A stretch of DNA of 64,000 nucleotides from Enterococcus sp. DIV1094 (GCF_017316305.2 NZ_CP147250.1:3037001-3101000); one strand, 5' to 3'. Positions 52,945 to 62,606 are shown, counted from the stretch's first letter. The notes: generated from the letters alone by a model not told the origin. Program-made: numbers and translations.

Positions 52945-53748
52945 TTAATCCGAATTAGTTGATTTTATTTGTCTTTTATACATTATTTTAGCTGGAACCA
53001 AACCTGCAATTATAGGTCTTAGTAAGTAATAATATTTATACTTGGGTATATTCATTAATTTATAGCCTTTATAACGTACTACTATCTCTTCTAATCTATG
53101 TTTAAATCGACGTTTATTTTTTATATCATCTATATTCATCTTATATCTTAATAAAGGTTCATTGATATTGGCTCCCAAATAGCCTTTCGAATATCCTCGC
53201 ATAAACAAATCATAATCTTCAGCTCGAGTGGTTTCTTTAGAAACCCTATATCCGCCCATATCTTTCAAAAAAGATTTTCGAAACATAGTTGCTGGATGAA
53301 CAAAACTTGATTGCTTCATTAAATCTTTTTTATCTGGAACAGATTTACTAGACCTATTTTTCACAGTAATTTTTTTACCATCAAATATATCTATGTTTGA
53401 TGAACAAAAGCTATATTCTGGATGCTTATCAAGATAATCCTTTTGTCTAGCTAAGCGCTGTTCGTAGCTAAAATCATCAGCATCCATTCTTGCAATGTAC
53501 TCACCATTTGCCATATCTATGCATTTGTTTAATGAATATGCAAGGCCTTTGTTTGTAATATTTTTAATAACTATAATTCTACTATCTTTTCTCTGCCATT
53601 CTTGTAGACGAACTAATGTATCGTCTATTGAACCATCGTCACATATTATAAATTCAAATTCCTCTAAAGATTGATTCAATATCGATATAATTGCAGAATC
53701 TAATTCTTCTTTAAAACTATTTTTCACACTCATTATTACAGAAATCAC
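52945..53748 (-). CDS. Glycosyltransferase family 2
   Basis: A 267-residue GT-A enzyme: SVIMSVKNSFKEELDSAIIS at the N-terminus, IICDDGS, RMDADDF as the DxD-type motif (about 88-94), and RAEDYDLFMRGY as the catalytic segment. I start at the GTG 53746-53748, 10 nt after AAAGG, giving MISVIMSV, the usual family start; a GTG two codons earlier is possible. It lies between wzy and the other GT2. Confidence 0.85.
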   Translation of the reverse strand: MISVIMSVKNSFKEELDSAIISILNQSLEEFEFIICDDGSIDDTLVRLQEWQRKDSRIIVIKNITNKGLAYSLNKCIDMANGEYIARMDADDFSYEQRLARQKDYLDKHPEYSFCSSNIDIFDGKKITVKNRSSKSVPDKKDLMKQSSFVHPATMFRKSFLKDMGGYRVSKETTRAEDYDLFMRGYSKGYLGANINEPLLRYKMNIDDIKNKRRFKHRLEEIVVRYKGYKLMNIPKYKYYYLLRPIIAGLVPAKIMYKRQIKSTNSD

Positions 53749-53765
53749 TACCACACCACCTTTAA

Positions 53766-55028
53766 TTAATGTATGTCATAATTATTTGAGACTTTTTTAT
53801 CAAATTTATAAAACAATATTGCTAAAACTATCCATAATATTCTTGAATTTTGCAATGAAACTCCGAACGAAAATATGAAAGTTACAATAGATAATGATAC
53901 TTCCATGTATTGTTTGTGTAATAATTTCGCAAAGAAATTCTTCATAAAAAATATAAAACCTATTATAAGAAATGGTATTCCCCATTCTACAGCAAGCTGT
54001 AAATAGGTATTATGTGCTATAGTCGGGCTTCCACTGATTACTCGAGCTACGCTTGAGTAGTCCATAAATCCAATCCCCATAAAATGAGTATCTCTAATAA
54101 GTTTATAGGCTGTGTCCCATGCATCTATCCTTCCCGAACCACCTTCAGTAATTGCACCACTAAAATTTTCAAACACAATGTGGATTCGTTCTAATTGTGG
54201 AACTGTTTGTGTAAAGGTTAGTAAACTCGTTAGTATTCGATCATAAAATATATAAAATAAAGCCAGACTTCCGCTAATCAGTAAGAACAAAGTAGCTAAC
54301 TTAGCTGGTGAAAGGCGTTTTTTAAAAATTTTTTCAATACTTAAAATGCTAAGCATAACAATAAAAACAATTAGACCAGTCTTTGAAGCTGATAGTAAAA
54401 TAGTTATTGGATAAATAACTATTGCCAAAAAATTTGTTGTTTTACGTTTAAATCCTTTAAGATACCAAATACAAAATCCACATATTTGCATATAGGCAAA
54501 ATAGTTCGGATCATTCATAAACCCTCTCATACGTATCTCACCAAACAAAACGATAGCACGCAGAAACGCCGGGCCGATAAAATAAATCAATACCGATACA
54601 GTACCTAAAATCAAGGTTCCATATTTTAATCCTTTAAAAAAGATATCCTTTATTTTGGGATTTACAGTCAAAACAGAAATAAAAAGAATAAAATATAGTA
54701 AGCTGATTAGAAACTTTTGAAGCGTAATAAATATAGGCATAAACGATATCGAAATATTCAACCAACTAGTTATTTGCATAGTTGAAAAGAATCGCAAAAT
54801 CAAAAGTAAAATAAAGTACATTGTAGTTTTTTTTGTTAAATAAATTGAGTTTGTGAAAAATAAAAATATGATTAAAAAAATCATGAAAACATCACTAACA
54901 GAAACATTAATACCTAGAAATATCTGTGTAATGTTTACTGTAAATCCAATTAAGAAAATAAATCTATTGATTAATAAATCTCGATATCTATTCTCTTCCA
55001 TTGATGTTGAAATTTCTGTAAGTTCCAT
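53766..55028 (-). CDS. wzy: Oligosaccharide polymerase Wzy (O-antigen ligase-like)
   Basis: A 420-residue membrane protein with about 11 helices and a large extracellular loop after the middle helices (about 285-335: ENFSGAITEGGSGRIDAWDTAY, then GIGFMDYSS and HNTYLQLAVEWGI). The HNTYLQ segment is typical of the Wzy/WaaL superfamily. It joins repeat units on the lipid carrier. GGAGGAAG precedes the ATG. Wzy sequences are poorly conserved, so the call rests on topology, the HN motif and context. Confidence 0.85.
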   Translation of the reverse strand: MELTEISTSMEENRYRDLLINRFIFLIGFTVNITQIFLGINVSVSDVFMIFLIIFLFFTNSIYLTKKTTMYFILLLILRFFSTMQITSWLNISISFMPIFITLQKFLISLLYFILFISVLTVNPKIKDIFFKGLKYGTLILGTVSVLIYFIGPAFLRAIVLFGEIRMRGFMNDPNYFAYMQICGFCIWYLKGFKRKTTNFLAIVIYPITILLSASKTGLIVFIVMLSILSIEKIFKKRLSPAKLATLFLLISGSLALFYIFYDRILTSLLTFTQTVPQLERIHIVFENFSGAITEGGSGRIDAWDTAYKLIRDTHFMGIGFMDYSSVARVISGSPTIAHNTYLQLAVEWGIPFLIIGFIFFMKNFFAKLLHKQYMEVSLSIVTFIFSFGVSLQNSRILWIVLAILFYKFDKKVSNNYDIH

Positions 55029-55053
55029 TCTCTTCCTCCTAAAAGGATGTCGA

Positions 55054-56145
55054 TTAATTTCTGTATATTTCGTTAATTTGTTTTGAAACTATGCCCTCGC
55101 TATATCCTTTTACTGTTTCATTTGCTCTTTGAATGTATTTATTCATAGGAAGATTATCTGAGAAAACATCTTTAAATAAATCTATTAAGTCAATAGTACT
55201 AGTGAATAATATTCCGTTTTCTCCATGAGTAATTAAATCTATATTTCCCCTTATATCAGAAGCCATAACCGGAACCCCATTAGCCATTGCCTCCATAACT
55301 GAGACAGGGAGCCCTTCTCTTTTTGAAGGAAAAACAAATAGATCGCTGATTTTCATTATCTCAATAATATCATTTCTATAACCTAGCAGTTCAATTTTAT
55401 TTGATAGACCAGCCTCGTTTATTTGACGAATCAAATCATCTTCTAGCGGACCGATTCCACAAATCAAATATTTAAAATTTTCATTCTTAAATGCTTTCAA
55501 TGCTTCAATTACAATCTTATGATTTTTATTGTCATTAAGTTCTCCTACAGATAGAATCACTTTTGTCTCTTGAGCAATTCCCAACTCTTCTCGTTTTTTC
55601 ATTCTATCAATTGGTCTATCATATTCTTCAAGAGGTAATCCTACGCCATTTACTAAATAAACATTTTTTGCAAAAAAATCCTTTAGCGCACGTTGGTAAT
55701 CTTCTTGATTTATAGTAATTAGCGTATCTGTATATCTAGATAGATATTTTTCAATTGGATAGTATACAAGCCAGTTTATTATACTTGCGCCTTTATAAAA
55801 ATGAAAGCCATGGGCAGTATAAAAAACTCTAGACTTCATTTTTTTACATGCTAATCGAGTAATCATTGATGCCACAGGCGTATGGGTATGAACGATATCA
55901 AAATTATTTTCATTAATGACTTTCTTAAGTTGTTTGTATGCAGACAAATTATGTTTAGAGAAGGGACTTCTATTAAATGGGACTTTATAAACTTCAACAT
56001 CATGATCTTGAAAAAATGGCTTCAAAGATTGCTCGATTGAACAAGCAACACTCACCTCATGCCCTTCCTTAATCAACATATCAATATGCGGTATAAGAAA
56101 TGCATTTAAAGTATTGGATATTGTCGTCACATATAGAATTTTCAG
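55054..56145 (-). CDS. Glycosyltransferase family 4 (probable CTG start)
   Basis: A GT-B retaining glycosyltransferase of about 363 residues: FDIVHTHTPVASMITRLA near 105, the acceptor-binding HGFHFYKG, and the C-terminal nucleotide site VFPSKREGLPVSVMEAMANG (about 277-296). The first ATG/GTG (56130) would cut into the first beta strand. Reading five codons further up gives KILYVTTISNTLNAF, the usual N-terminus, beginning at a CTG (56143-56145) that overlaps the previous TGA (CTGA), with AAGGGA 10 nt upstream. I therefore propose the CTG start. The donor sugar is unknown. Confidence 0.8.
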   Translation of the reverse strand: MKILYVTTISNTLNAFLIPHIDMLIKEGHEVSVACSIEQSLKPFFQDHDVEVYKVPFNRSPFSKHNLSAYKQLKKVINENNFDIVHTHTPVASMITRLACKKMKSRVFYTAHGFHFYKGASIINWLVYYPIEKYLSRYTDTLITINQEDYQRALKDFFAKNVYLVNGVGLPLEEYDRPIDRMKKREELGIAQETKVILSVGELNDNKNHKIVIEALKAFKNENFKYLICGIGPLEDDLIRQINEAGLSNKIELLGYRNDIIEIMKISDLFVFPSKREGLPVSVMEAMANGVPVMASDIRGNIDLITHGENGILFTSTIDLIDLFKDVFSDNLPMNKYIQRANETVKGYSEGIVSKQINEIYRN

Positions 56146-56768
56146 TTTATATCATTCCCTTCAAACTTCTCAATAGTTACACTAGAATTTGAGCTGATTC
56201 CTTCATGTCGAATAACTTTCTTAATTGTTGAAAAAAAGATTAGAATATCTTTTTTAAATGTACAGTTTTGCACGTAGTAACAGTCATACTCAAACTTTTC
56301 ATCCCAGCTAATTGCATTTCTACCCTTGACTTGCGCTAATCCAGTCAGTCCAGGGCGGACACTATGTCTCTTCCTTTGTTCCTCATTATATAATGGTAAA
56401 TACTCAACTAATAATGGTCTTGGACCCACAAACGACATATCTCCTTTTAAGATATTCCAAAGCTCAGGAAGTTCATCTAAACTGGTTGCTCTTAATAGTT
56501 GCCCAAACTTTGTTAAACGTACATCATCAGGTAGATAATTGCCGCTTTCATCTTTTTCATCTGTCATTGTACGAAATTTATACATAGAAAAAATGACTTC
56601 ATCTTTTCCAGGTCTTTCTTGCTTAAAAATTACAGGAGAGCCTAATTTAAACTTTACTAGCAGAGCTACGAATAAAAGTACAGGTGATAAGAGAATCAGC
56701 GCAATAGCTGATAAACATATATCTAATGTTCTTTTTCCCCATTTCTGATATAAACCTTTATTATTCAT
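56142..56768 (-). CDS. PglC-type undecaprenyl-phosphate sugar phosphotransferase
   Basis: A 208-residue initiating phosphoglycosyl transferase with one N-terminal membrane (re-entrant) helix (about 15-36), no larger N-terminal domain, and all family blocks: FKQERPGKDEVIFSMYKFRTM, SLDELPELWNILKGDMSFVG (catalytic Asp-Glu) and RPGLTGLAQVKGRN. It puts the first sugar-1-phosphate on undecaprenyl phosphate. The size and the neighbouring 4-amino sugar genes point to a bacillosamine-like primer, as with Campylobacter PglC; this is inference. It overlaps the aminotransferase gene by 8 bp. Confidence 0.9.
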   Translation of the reverse strand: MNNKGLYQKWGKRTLDICLSAIALILLSPVLLFVALLVKFKLGSPVIFKQERPGKDEVIFSMYKFRTMTDEKDESGNYLPDDVRLTKFGQLLRATSLDELPELWNILKGDMSFVGPRPLLVEYLPLYNEEQRKRHSVRPGLTGLAQVKGRNAISWDEKFEYDCYYVQNCTFKKDILIFFSTIKKVIRHEGISSNSSVTIEKFEGNDIN

Positions 56769-57879
56769 GATGTAACACTCGCTTTATTGTTTTCACTACT
56801 CGATATAAATCTTCATCAGTCATCTTTGTATCGGAGGGTAAACATATACCAGTATTAAACAATGTTTCAGCAACATTACTACCAACATAGTCATATCCTT
56901 CGAAAATCGGTTGTAGATGCATTGGTTTCCATACAGGGCGAGCCTCGATGTTTGCTTTGTCCAGTTCATCCATTAACATATTTGTGTCGACATCGGAAAG
57001 TAAAATCACACTCAGCCAAAAATTTGGTTTATTCCATTTATTTTCAGGCATGAAAGTAATAGAAGAAATTTCAGAAAGTTCATTTTTATAAAAATCATGG
57101 ATATACTGTTTCTTTTTGATTCGGTCTGACAACACTTTTAGCTGTCCTCTTCCTATCCCTGCCACGATGTTACTCATACGATAGTTATACCCTATTTCAT
57201 TATGTTGATAATGTCTTGCTTGTTCTCGCGATTGCGTAGACCAAAATCGGATTTTTTCAACTCGTTCTGGATTATTTGAAACAGCCATTCCTCCACCAGA
57301 AGTAGTAATGATTTTATTTCCGTTAAAGGAATAGATACCATATTCGCCAAAGGTACCGGTGTATTGACCTTTATATGTTGTACCTAATGATTCTGCGGCA
57401 TCTTCGATCAATGTTACTTGATACTCTTTACAAATTTTCACAATTTCGTCTAAATTTGCAGACAGCCCATATAAATGAACCACAATAACCGCTTTTGTTT
57501 CCGGATATTTTTCCAACGCGATTTTAAGTTGTTCAGGGTCCATATTCCATGTTTCATAGTCACTATCAACAAAAACTGGTTTTGCACCTTGGTAGATGAT
57601 CGGGTTTACAGTGGCAGAAAATGTTAACGATTGACAAATGACAATATCGCCTTTACCTACACCAGCAGCTTTTAATGCCAAATGGATAGCTGCCGTACCT
57701 GAAGTCAAGGCAGCAGCATGATCAATCCCTACATACTCAGCTAATTCTTTTTCAAAGTTATTCACATTTGCGCCAAGCGGGGCAACCCAGTTGGTATCAA
57801 ATGCTTCTTTGACGTATTCTTGTTCATAACCTTCATCACTCATATGTGGTGATGCTAATAGTATTCGTTCATTTTCCAT
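56761..57879 (-). CDS. DegT/DnrJ/EryC1 sugar aminotransferase (PglE-like)
   Basis: A 372-residue PLP enzyme that aminates a keto nucleotide sugar. Visible motifs: LTSGTAAIHLALKAAGVGKG (about 61-80), EDAAESLG (about 155-162), SFNGNKIITTSGGGM with the PLP Lys, and NYRMSNIVAGIG. A TTG would extend it by six residues; I use the ATG 57877-57879. It overlaps the acetyltransferase gene by 11 bp. With the 4,6-dehydratase upstream it would give a UDP-4-amino-4,6-dideoxy-GlcNAc. Confidence 0.9.
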   Translation of the reverse strand: MENERILLASPHMSDEGYEQEYVKEAFDTNWVAPLGANVNNFEKELAEYVGIDHAAALTSGTAAIHLALKAAGVGKGDIVICQSLTFSATVNPIIYQGAKPVFVDSDYETWNMDPEQLKIALEKYPETKAVIVVHLYGLSANLDEIVKICKEYQVTLIEDAAESLGTTYKGQYTGTFGEYGIYSFNGNKIITTSGGGMAVSNNPERVEKIRFWSTQSREQARHYQHNEIGYNYRMSNIVAGIGRGQLKVLSDRIKKKQYIHDFYKNELSEISSITFMPENKWNKPNFWLSVILLSDVDTNMLMDELDKANIEARPVWKPMHLQPIFEGYDYVGSNVAETLFNTGICLPSDTKMTDEDLYRVVKTIKRVLHHE

Positions 57880-58510
57880 CTTCGTCCCAACTTTCAATTA
57901 TTTTTGCAGGTACCCCCACACTTTTTGTATTGTTTAGAATATCCTTAACAATCACACTTCCTGCGCCTATAATATTTCCTTGGCCTATCGAGACCTGTGG
58001 AATCACTTTTGTACCAACACCAATTTCATTTTTATTACCAACTATCGTGTAACCAGATAAATTTACATTTGGATAAATCGAATTATAGTTTCCTATCTGT
58101 GAATCATGGCCTATCGTTGAATGGATATTGAACATATTGAAATCACCAATTGATATATCTGCGGTATACGTCGTATAAGGCATCAAGATATTTCCAATAC
58201 CTAGTTTCACATTCAATCCTACAATAGCCGTAGGGTCAATCAGATTAGGAAAAGTCAGATTATTATTATCTTTTAATTTCAAAAAAATTTTTTCCTTAAT
58301 AAGTGGGGAAGCAACCCCTATAAATACAGCAGTTTTTTGTTCTACTCTACTTAATCTATCTATTGTTCCAATCACCGGTATGCCAACAATCTGTTCATCT
58401 AAAGTTTTTGCATCATCGACAAATGAAACATCGTCATATTCTGAACTTCTGTTTAATAAGAAGGCAATTTCTTTACCAAATCCTCCAGCTCCAACAATCA
58501 CTGCTTTCAT
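57869..58510 (-). CDS. NeuD/PglD-family sugar O/N-acetyltransferase
   Basis: A 213-residue protein with an N-terminal Rossmann-like domain (MKAVIVGAGGFGKEIAFLL) and a C-terminal left-handed beta helix of hexapeptide repeats (about 95-205: IGNYNSIYPNVNLSGYTIVG). The His in STIGHDSQIG corresponds to the PglD catalytic His. It probably acetylates the 4-amino group made by its neighbour. GGGGGAG before the ATG at 58508-58510 sets the start, 11 codons inside the longest frame. The 5' end overlaps nothing; the 3' end overlaps the aminotransferase gene. Confidence 0.88.
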   Translation of the reverse strand: MKAVIVGAGGFGKEIAFLLNRSSEYDDVSFVDDAKTLDEQIVGIPVIGTIDRLSRVEQKTAVFIGVASPLIKEKIFLKLKDNNNLTFPNLIDPTAIVGLNVKLGIGNILMPYTTYTADISIGDFNMFNIHSTIGHDSQIGNYNSIYPNVNLSGYTIVGNKNEIGVGTKVIPQVSIGQGNIIGAGSVIVKDILNNTKSVGVPAKIIESWDEDGK

Positions 58511-58520
58511 GATACTCCCC

Positions 58521-60338
58521 CTATTTATTCGAAGCTCGTGCAAACGCTACAACTTCTTTAGCTAACTGCTTATCCTCATCTGATAAACTATTTACAAACT
58601 GCATGACTTCCTGTATCGGATATCCTTTAATATTCCCAACAAAAATCTTCTCATACACTTGTTCCTCGTTTCGTTCCTTATCTAACAACAACTCTTCATA
58701 TAATTTTTCGCCTGGTCGGATCCCTGTTTCAACGATTTCAATTTCTTCTTCTGTATAGCCACTTAACCGAATCATGTTTCGAGCAAGATCTAAGATTTTG
58801 ACTGGTTCACTCATATCTAGGACGAAGATTTCGCCGCCCTTAGCTAATGCTCCGGATTGGATCACTAATCGGCTTGCTTCTGGGATCGTCATAAAGTAAC
58901 GGGTCATGCGAAAATCGGTGATCGTGATCGGTCCGCCTTTTGCGATTTGTTCTCGAAACACAGGGATCACGCTCCCACGAGAGCCTAAGACATTCCCAAA
59001 TCTAACCGCTGAAAATTTTGTACAATTTTCTCCGTTTAAACCTGTAACGATCATTTCTGCAATTCGTTTTGTGGCTCCCATAACGTTTGGTGGATTATTG
59101 GCTTTATCTGTGGAAACCATCACAAAATTTTTGACATAAGCTTCTTTAGCTGCTTCGGCAACATTTTTGGTTCCTTTGATATTGTTTTTTACTGCTTCTC
59201 TTGGATTGTATTCCATCAATGGCACATGTTTGTGTGCTGCTGCATGGTAGACAATATCTGGTCGATGTTCTTTCATGATATGGAAGATCTTTTCTCGGTC
59301 TTGGATATCAGCAATAATTGGAATGATTTCTGTTTCATTATGGGAAGGATCTCCTGATAGTTCGCGATGAATCAAATAAATTGAGTTTTCACCATGACCT
59401 AATAAGAGTAATTTTTTGGGTGAAAAAGCAAGCACTTGACGACAAATCTCCGAACCAATAGAGCCTCCCGCTCCGGTAACAAGTATTACTTTTTCTGAGA
59501 TGTGTGATTTTAATTTATCCAAATCTAATTGGACTTCTTCTCGTCCTAACAAATCAACCACGTCGATTTCTTTTAAACGAGAAACATTGATTTTTCCTGA
59601 TGCGATTTCTTCAATCGAAGGCATCGTATTCATCTTGACTTCTTTTGTTTCAATCAGGTGGAAAATTTCGCGAATTCTTTTTCGTGGTAAAGAAGGGATT
59701 GCGATCGTTACCATATCGATTGACATTTCATCGATCAATCTCGGTAGATCCTTTGTATTTCCAACTACTTTTATCCCTGATAAATACGTTTTGTATTTAT
59801 TCGGATCATCATCGATAAAACCAACTATTTCCATATCGTTGATGGCTTTTGAACTATTGATACTGTTACTTAAAATACGTCCGCCTTCGCCTGCTCCGAT
59901 GATCAGTGTTCTATATTTATTGAGTGGTGATCCTTGACGCTGTGCTTTGTGTTCGATATATATACGCCAGAATAGACGACTACTGATGATGAGAAACATC
60001 GATAAGACATAAGTTAGTGATTGCAATCTTAAGCTAATTTTTTGCATAAACAAATATTGCACTATAAATGATGAAATAACGGTACAAGTAATGGCTGAAA
60101 AAATGGCGGCCATCTCATTTAAATTCGTATATCGATTGATTCGCGTGAATGTTTTGAACAGCATGCCATATCCGATGTAAAAGAGGAGGGATACGCCTAA
60201 ATTCACGGCTAAATAATCTTGATCGATCCCAACAAATGGTGTCATAAAATAATAGCTTGATAATATAGAAATTCCTAATAATAAACTGTCAACCAACACC
60301 AAGATGATGACTTTTCTTTTTCTAGTAAGTTCAAACAA
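58521..60338 (-). CDS. Membrane-bound UDP-GlcNAc 4,6-dehydratase (PglF/CapD-like)
   Basis: A 605-residue protein: four N-terminal membrane helices (about 8-115), a first Rossmann domain (LIIGAGEGGRILSNSI, about 146-161), then the catalytic SDR domain with VTGAGGSIGSEICRQ (about 286-300) and the STDKANNPPNVMGATKR signature in which Met replaces the usual Tyr of YxxxK. It converts UDP-GlcNAc to the 4-keto-6-deoxy sugar. Start: TTG (60336-60338) 8 nt after AGGGGG. It is the first of the three-gene dehydratase/acetyltransferase/aminotransferase module. Confidence 0.93.
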   Translation of the reverse strand: MFELTRKRKVIILVLVDSLLLGISILSSYYFMTPFVGIDQDYLAVNLGVSLLFYIGYGMLFKTFTRINRYTNLNEMAAIFSAITCTVISSFIVQYLFMQKISLRLQSLTYVLSMFLIISSRLFWRIYIEHKAQRQGSPLNKYRTLIIGAGEGGRILSNSINSSKAINDMEIVGFIDDDPNKYKTYLSGIKVVGNTKDLPRLIDEMSIDMVTIAIPSLPRKRIREIFHLIETKEVKMNTMPSIEEIASGKINVSRLKEIDVVDLLGREEVQLDLDKLKSHISEKVILVTGAGGSIGSEICRQVLAFSPKKLLLLGHGENSIYLIHRELSGDPSHNETEIIPIIADIQDREKIFHIMKEHRPDIVYHAAAHKHVPLMEYNPREAVKNNIKGTKNVAEAAKEAYVKNFVMVSTDKANNPPNVMGATKRIAEMIVTGLNGENCTKFSAVRFGNVLGSRGSVIPVFREQIAKGGPITITDFRMTRYFMTIPEASRLVIQSGALAKGGEIFVLDMSEPVKILDLARNMIRLSGYTEEEIEIVETGIRPGEKLYEELLLDKERNEEQVYEKIFVGNIKGYPIQEVMQFVNSLSDEDKQLAKEVVAFARASNK

Positions 60339-60361
60339 CCCTTGCGCCCCCTAAAACACTT

Positions 60362-61102
60362 TTATACAATAGGTCGAAAATCTTTTGCATATACTTGCTC
60401 CCCATTGATGATATCTCTTGTAACTTGATCCATTTCTTCGATAACTGTTGGTCCAAATTTTTTCTCTACGATGCTATAAGCTTTCTCCATATAAAAATCC
60501 CGATCTTTTCGACTATGGGCATCTGAGGCGATCATCTGAACGAGACGGTTTTGGACCAGTTCTTCACTTAATTTCTTGATCTGTTTGCCATAAACACCTG
60601 CAATACTTGGTGCAGTCAATTGAGCCAAACAGCCCATATTCAAATAAGGTAATAACAAATTGGGGTTTTCTTGGAAACCGCGGTTTCTCTCGGGATGGAC
60701 AATGATTGGCACAATCCCCATTTGTCTTAATTCATAAAATAAACTTTCTGTGTACTCGGGAATATTATTTGTTGGCAGTTCAGCCAACAAATAACGATCG
60801 GTGACATCTGCAAAAAGAATCTTGTCGCTGTTGATTTCGTCGATCAAATTTCTGCTTATTCGGACTTCTTGTCCTTCAAATAAAGTTAATAGGATGGACT
60901 GTCGATCGAGTTCTTTTTGCAAGTCTTCGACAGCTACTAAAACATCGGATTTTTCGTTGGAGAAACGTTGGTTGTGATGAGGGGTGCATAAAATGTGGGT
61001 GATTCCTTGTCGAACAGCTTCTTCTGCCATGGCAATTGATTCCTTGACCGTTTTTGGGCCATCATCGATACCAGGTAAAATATGACAATGTAAATCAATC
61101 AT
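60362..61102 (-). CDS. cpsB: CpsB/Wzh-type tyrosine-protein phosphatase (PHP family)
   Basis: A 246-residue manganese-dependent phosphatase that dephosphorylates the CpsD kinase and tunes polymer export. The PHP metal sites are seen as MIDLHCHILPGIDDGP at the start, CTPHHN (about 39-44), VHPERNRG (about 138-145) and SDAHSRKD (about 192-199). GAGGAAG lies before the ATG. It follows cpsD by 17 bp, in the conserved cpsC-cpsD-cpsB order. Confidence 0.95.
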   Translation of the reverse strand: MIDLHCHILPGIDDGPKTVKESIAMAEEAVRQGITHILCTPHHNQRFSNEKSDVLVAVEDLQKELDRQSILLTLFEGQEVRISRNLIDEINSDKILFADVTDRYLLAELPTNNIPEYTESLFYELRQMGIVPIIVHPERNRGFQENPNLLLPYLNMGCLAQLTAPSIAGVYGKQIKKLSEELVQNRLVQMIASDAHSRKDRDFYMEKAYSIVEKKFGPTVIEEMDQVTRDIINGEQVYAKDFRPIV

Positions 61103-61119
61103 TTCTGCTCACTTCCTCA

Positions 61120-61797
61120 TTAATAATAGTAATAATTGAACTCGGCATTTTTCTTTGCACCATTGTAGACGACACCTAAAATCGTTGCTTGTGCAATCGT
61201 TAAAAGTTCTTTTGCTTTGATCAATTCTTGTTTCACTGTTTTCCGTTCGCGTACGACTAAAAGAGTGCCGTCGGTCTTAGCAGCTAAAATTTGGGCATCT
61301 GTGACTGTTGCAATGGGTGGTAAATCAAAGATGATCAAATCAAACAATGACTTCAATTGTTCGATCACTTCTTCCATCCGTTTAGAATCAAGTAATTCTG
61401 AAGGATTGGGCGGTTTTGGACCACTTGTCATGACCCACATATTTTCCACAGAGCTTTGGTGGTAGTAATTCTCCGCTCTTCCTTCACGATCGCCTAAGAA
61501 ATTACTTAGTCCATTGACATTTGGCAATTGAAAAGTCAGTGCAACACTGGGCTTTCTCAAATCAGCATCAACGAGCAATACGCGTTTTCCACTGTTTGCA
61601 AAAACAACTGCTAAGTTGGCTGCCGTCGTCGATTTTCCTTCACCCGGTCCTGAGGAAGTCACGACCATTGTCTTCAACTCTCGATCGACAGAAGCAAATT
61701 GGATATTGGAACGAATCGTCCGATATTGTTCGGAGATCATCGCATTTTTATCTGTAATACTGAGTAATGAAACAGGTAATATAGTGTTCTTCTTCAT
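61120..61797 (-). CDS. cpsD: CpsD/Wze-type tyrosine autokinase
   Basis: A 225-residue bacterial tyrosine kinase. Walker A SSGPGEGKSTTAANLA (about 48-63), Walker A' VLLVDADLRKP (about 73-83), Walker B LIIFDLPPI (about 153-161), and a C-terminal tyrosine cluster (EFNYYYY) that is autophosphorylated. It needs CpsC as activator. AAGGAGAA precedes the ATG. The gap to cpsC is 12 bp. Confidence 0.95.
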   Translation of the reverse strand: MKKNTILPVSLLSITDKNAMISEQYRTIRSNIQFASVDRELKTMVVTSSGPGEGKSTTAANLAVVFANSGKRVLLVDADLRKPSVALTFQLPNVNGLSNFLGDREGRAENYYHQSSVENMWVMTSGPKPPNPSELLDSKRMEEVIEQLKSLFDLIIFDLPPIATVTDAQILAAKTDGTLLVVRERKTVKQELIKAKELLTIAQATILGVVYNGAKKNAEFNYYYY

Positions 61798-61809
61798 AAA
61801 TAGTTCTCC

Positions 61810-62586
61810 TTATACACGTTTTCGTGAACGACGGCTTTCTCTTTGGTCGTTTGTTTCAATTGTTTCTACTTGTGTCGTCTGAAACATCCGTCCGTTTTCA
61901 AGCTCTTTTTTCGTCATTTCATTGACATCTCCAAGGATCGGCAATCCTAGTTCTTCAGTAACGAAACGTTCATCTTTGACTGTTTTGTCCAACAATTCAA
62001 GAAGGAAAGCTAGCCCGATCCCAATCATCAATCCTAATAATCCACCGATTGCGACATTCAACATATTGTTTGGCGAAACTGGTGTTGGATTGCTTTGTGC
62101 TGCAGAAGTGATCGTTACTTTATTAACATTCAATACGTCTGCTGCTTTTGATTGGAAGACTTGTGCTGTGACATTGGCAATGTCCGTTGCATGATCGGGA
62201 TTATCGACAGTTGCGACGATTTGGAACATTTGTGAATTTTGTGATTGATTGACACTGATTACTGATTTCAGCTCACCTTTAGTCAGACTTTGTCCATAAT
62301 TTTGTTCAAGTTCTCGTTGGACATCGTTGATGACGACATCCCCTAAAATCATATCTTTATACGTGTTTATCAACATAACATTTGCGTTGACATCTTGTAG
62401 ATTGGTATTCGCATTTTCTGCTTTTGACTGAACAATCATCTCAGCAGATGAACTGTACTTAGGTGTGATCAAAAAGAATGTCACGCCTGCAGCCAAAGCA
62501 AATCCAGCAAGTGTAGTTGCAAGAATAAGCAACCAACGCTTCCTTAAAATATCAAATAATTCTCCTAGACTAATCGTTTCTTCCAT
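61810..62586 (-). CDS. cpsC: CpsC/Wzd-type chain-length and kinase-activating protein
   Basis: A 258-residue polysaccharide co-polymerase with membrane helices at about 19-40 and 178-198 framing an extracellular Wzz domain (KYSSSAEMIVQSKAENANTN onward), then a cytoplasmic tail of about 55 residues with many charged residues (RESRRSRKRV) that would engage CpsD. The tail is longer than minimal CpsC tails. GTGGAG precedes the ATG. It lies 20 bp from the membrane protein gene in front. Confidence 0.93.
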   Translation of the reverse strand: MEETISLGELFDILRKRWLLILATTLAGFALAAGVTFFLITPKYSSSAEMIVQSKAENANTNLQDVNANVMLINTYKDMILGDVVINDVQRELEQNYGQSLTKGELKSVISVNQSQNSQMFQIVATVDNPDHATDIANVTAQVFQSKAADVLNVNKVTITSAAQSNPTPVSPNNMLNVAIGGLLGLMIGIGLAFLLELLDKTVKDERFVTEELGLPILGDVNEMTKKELENGRMFQTTQVETIETNDQRESRRSRKRV

Positions 62587-62606
62587 GTTTTCTCCACTTT
62601 CTATCG

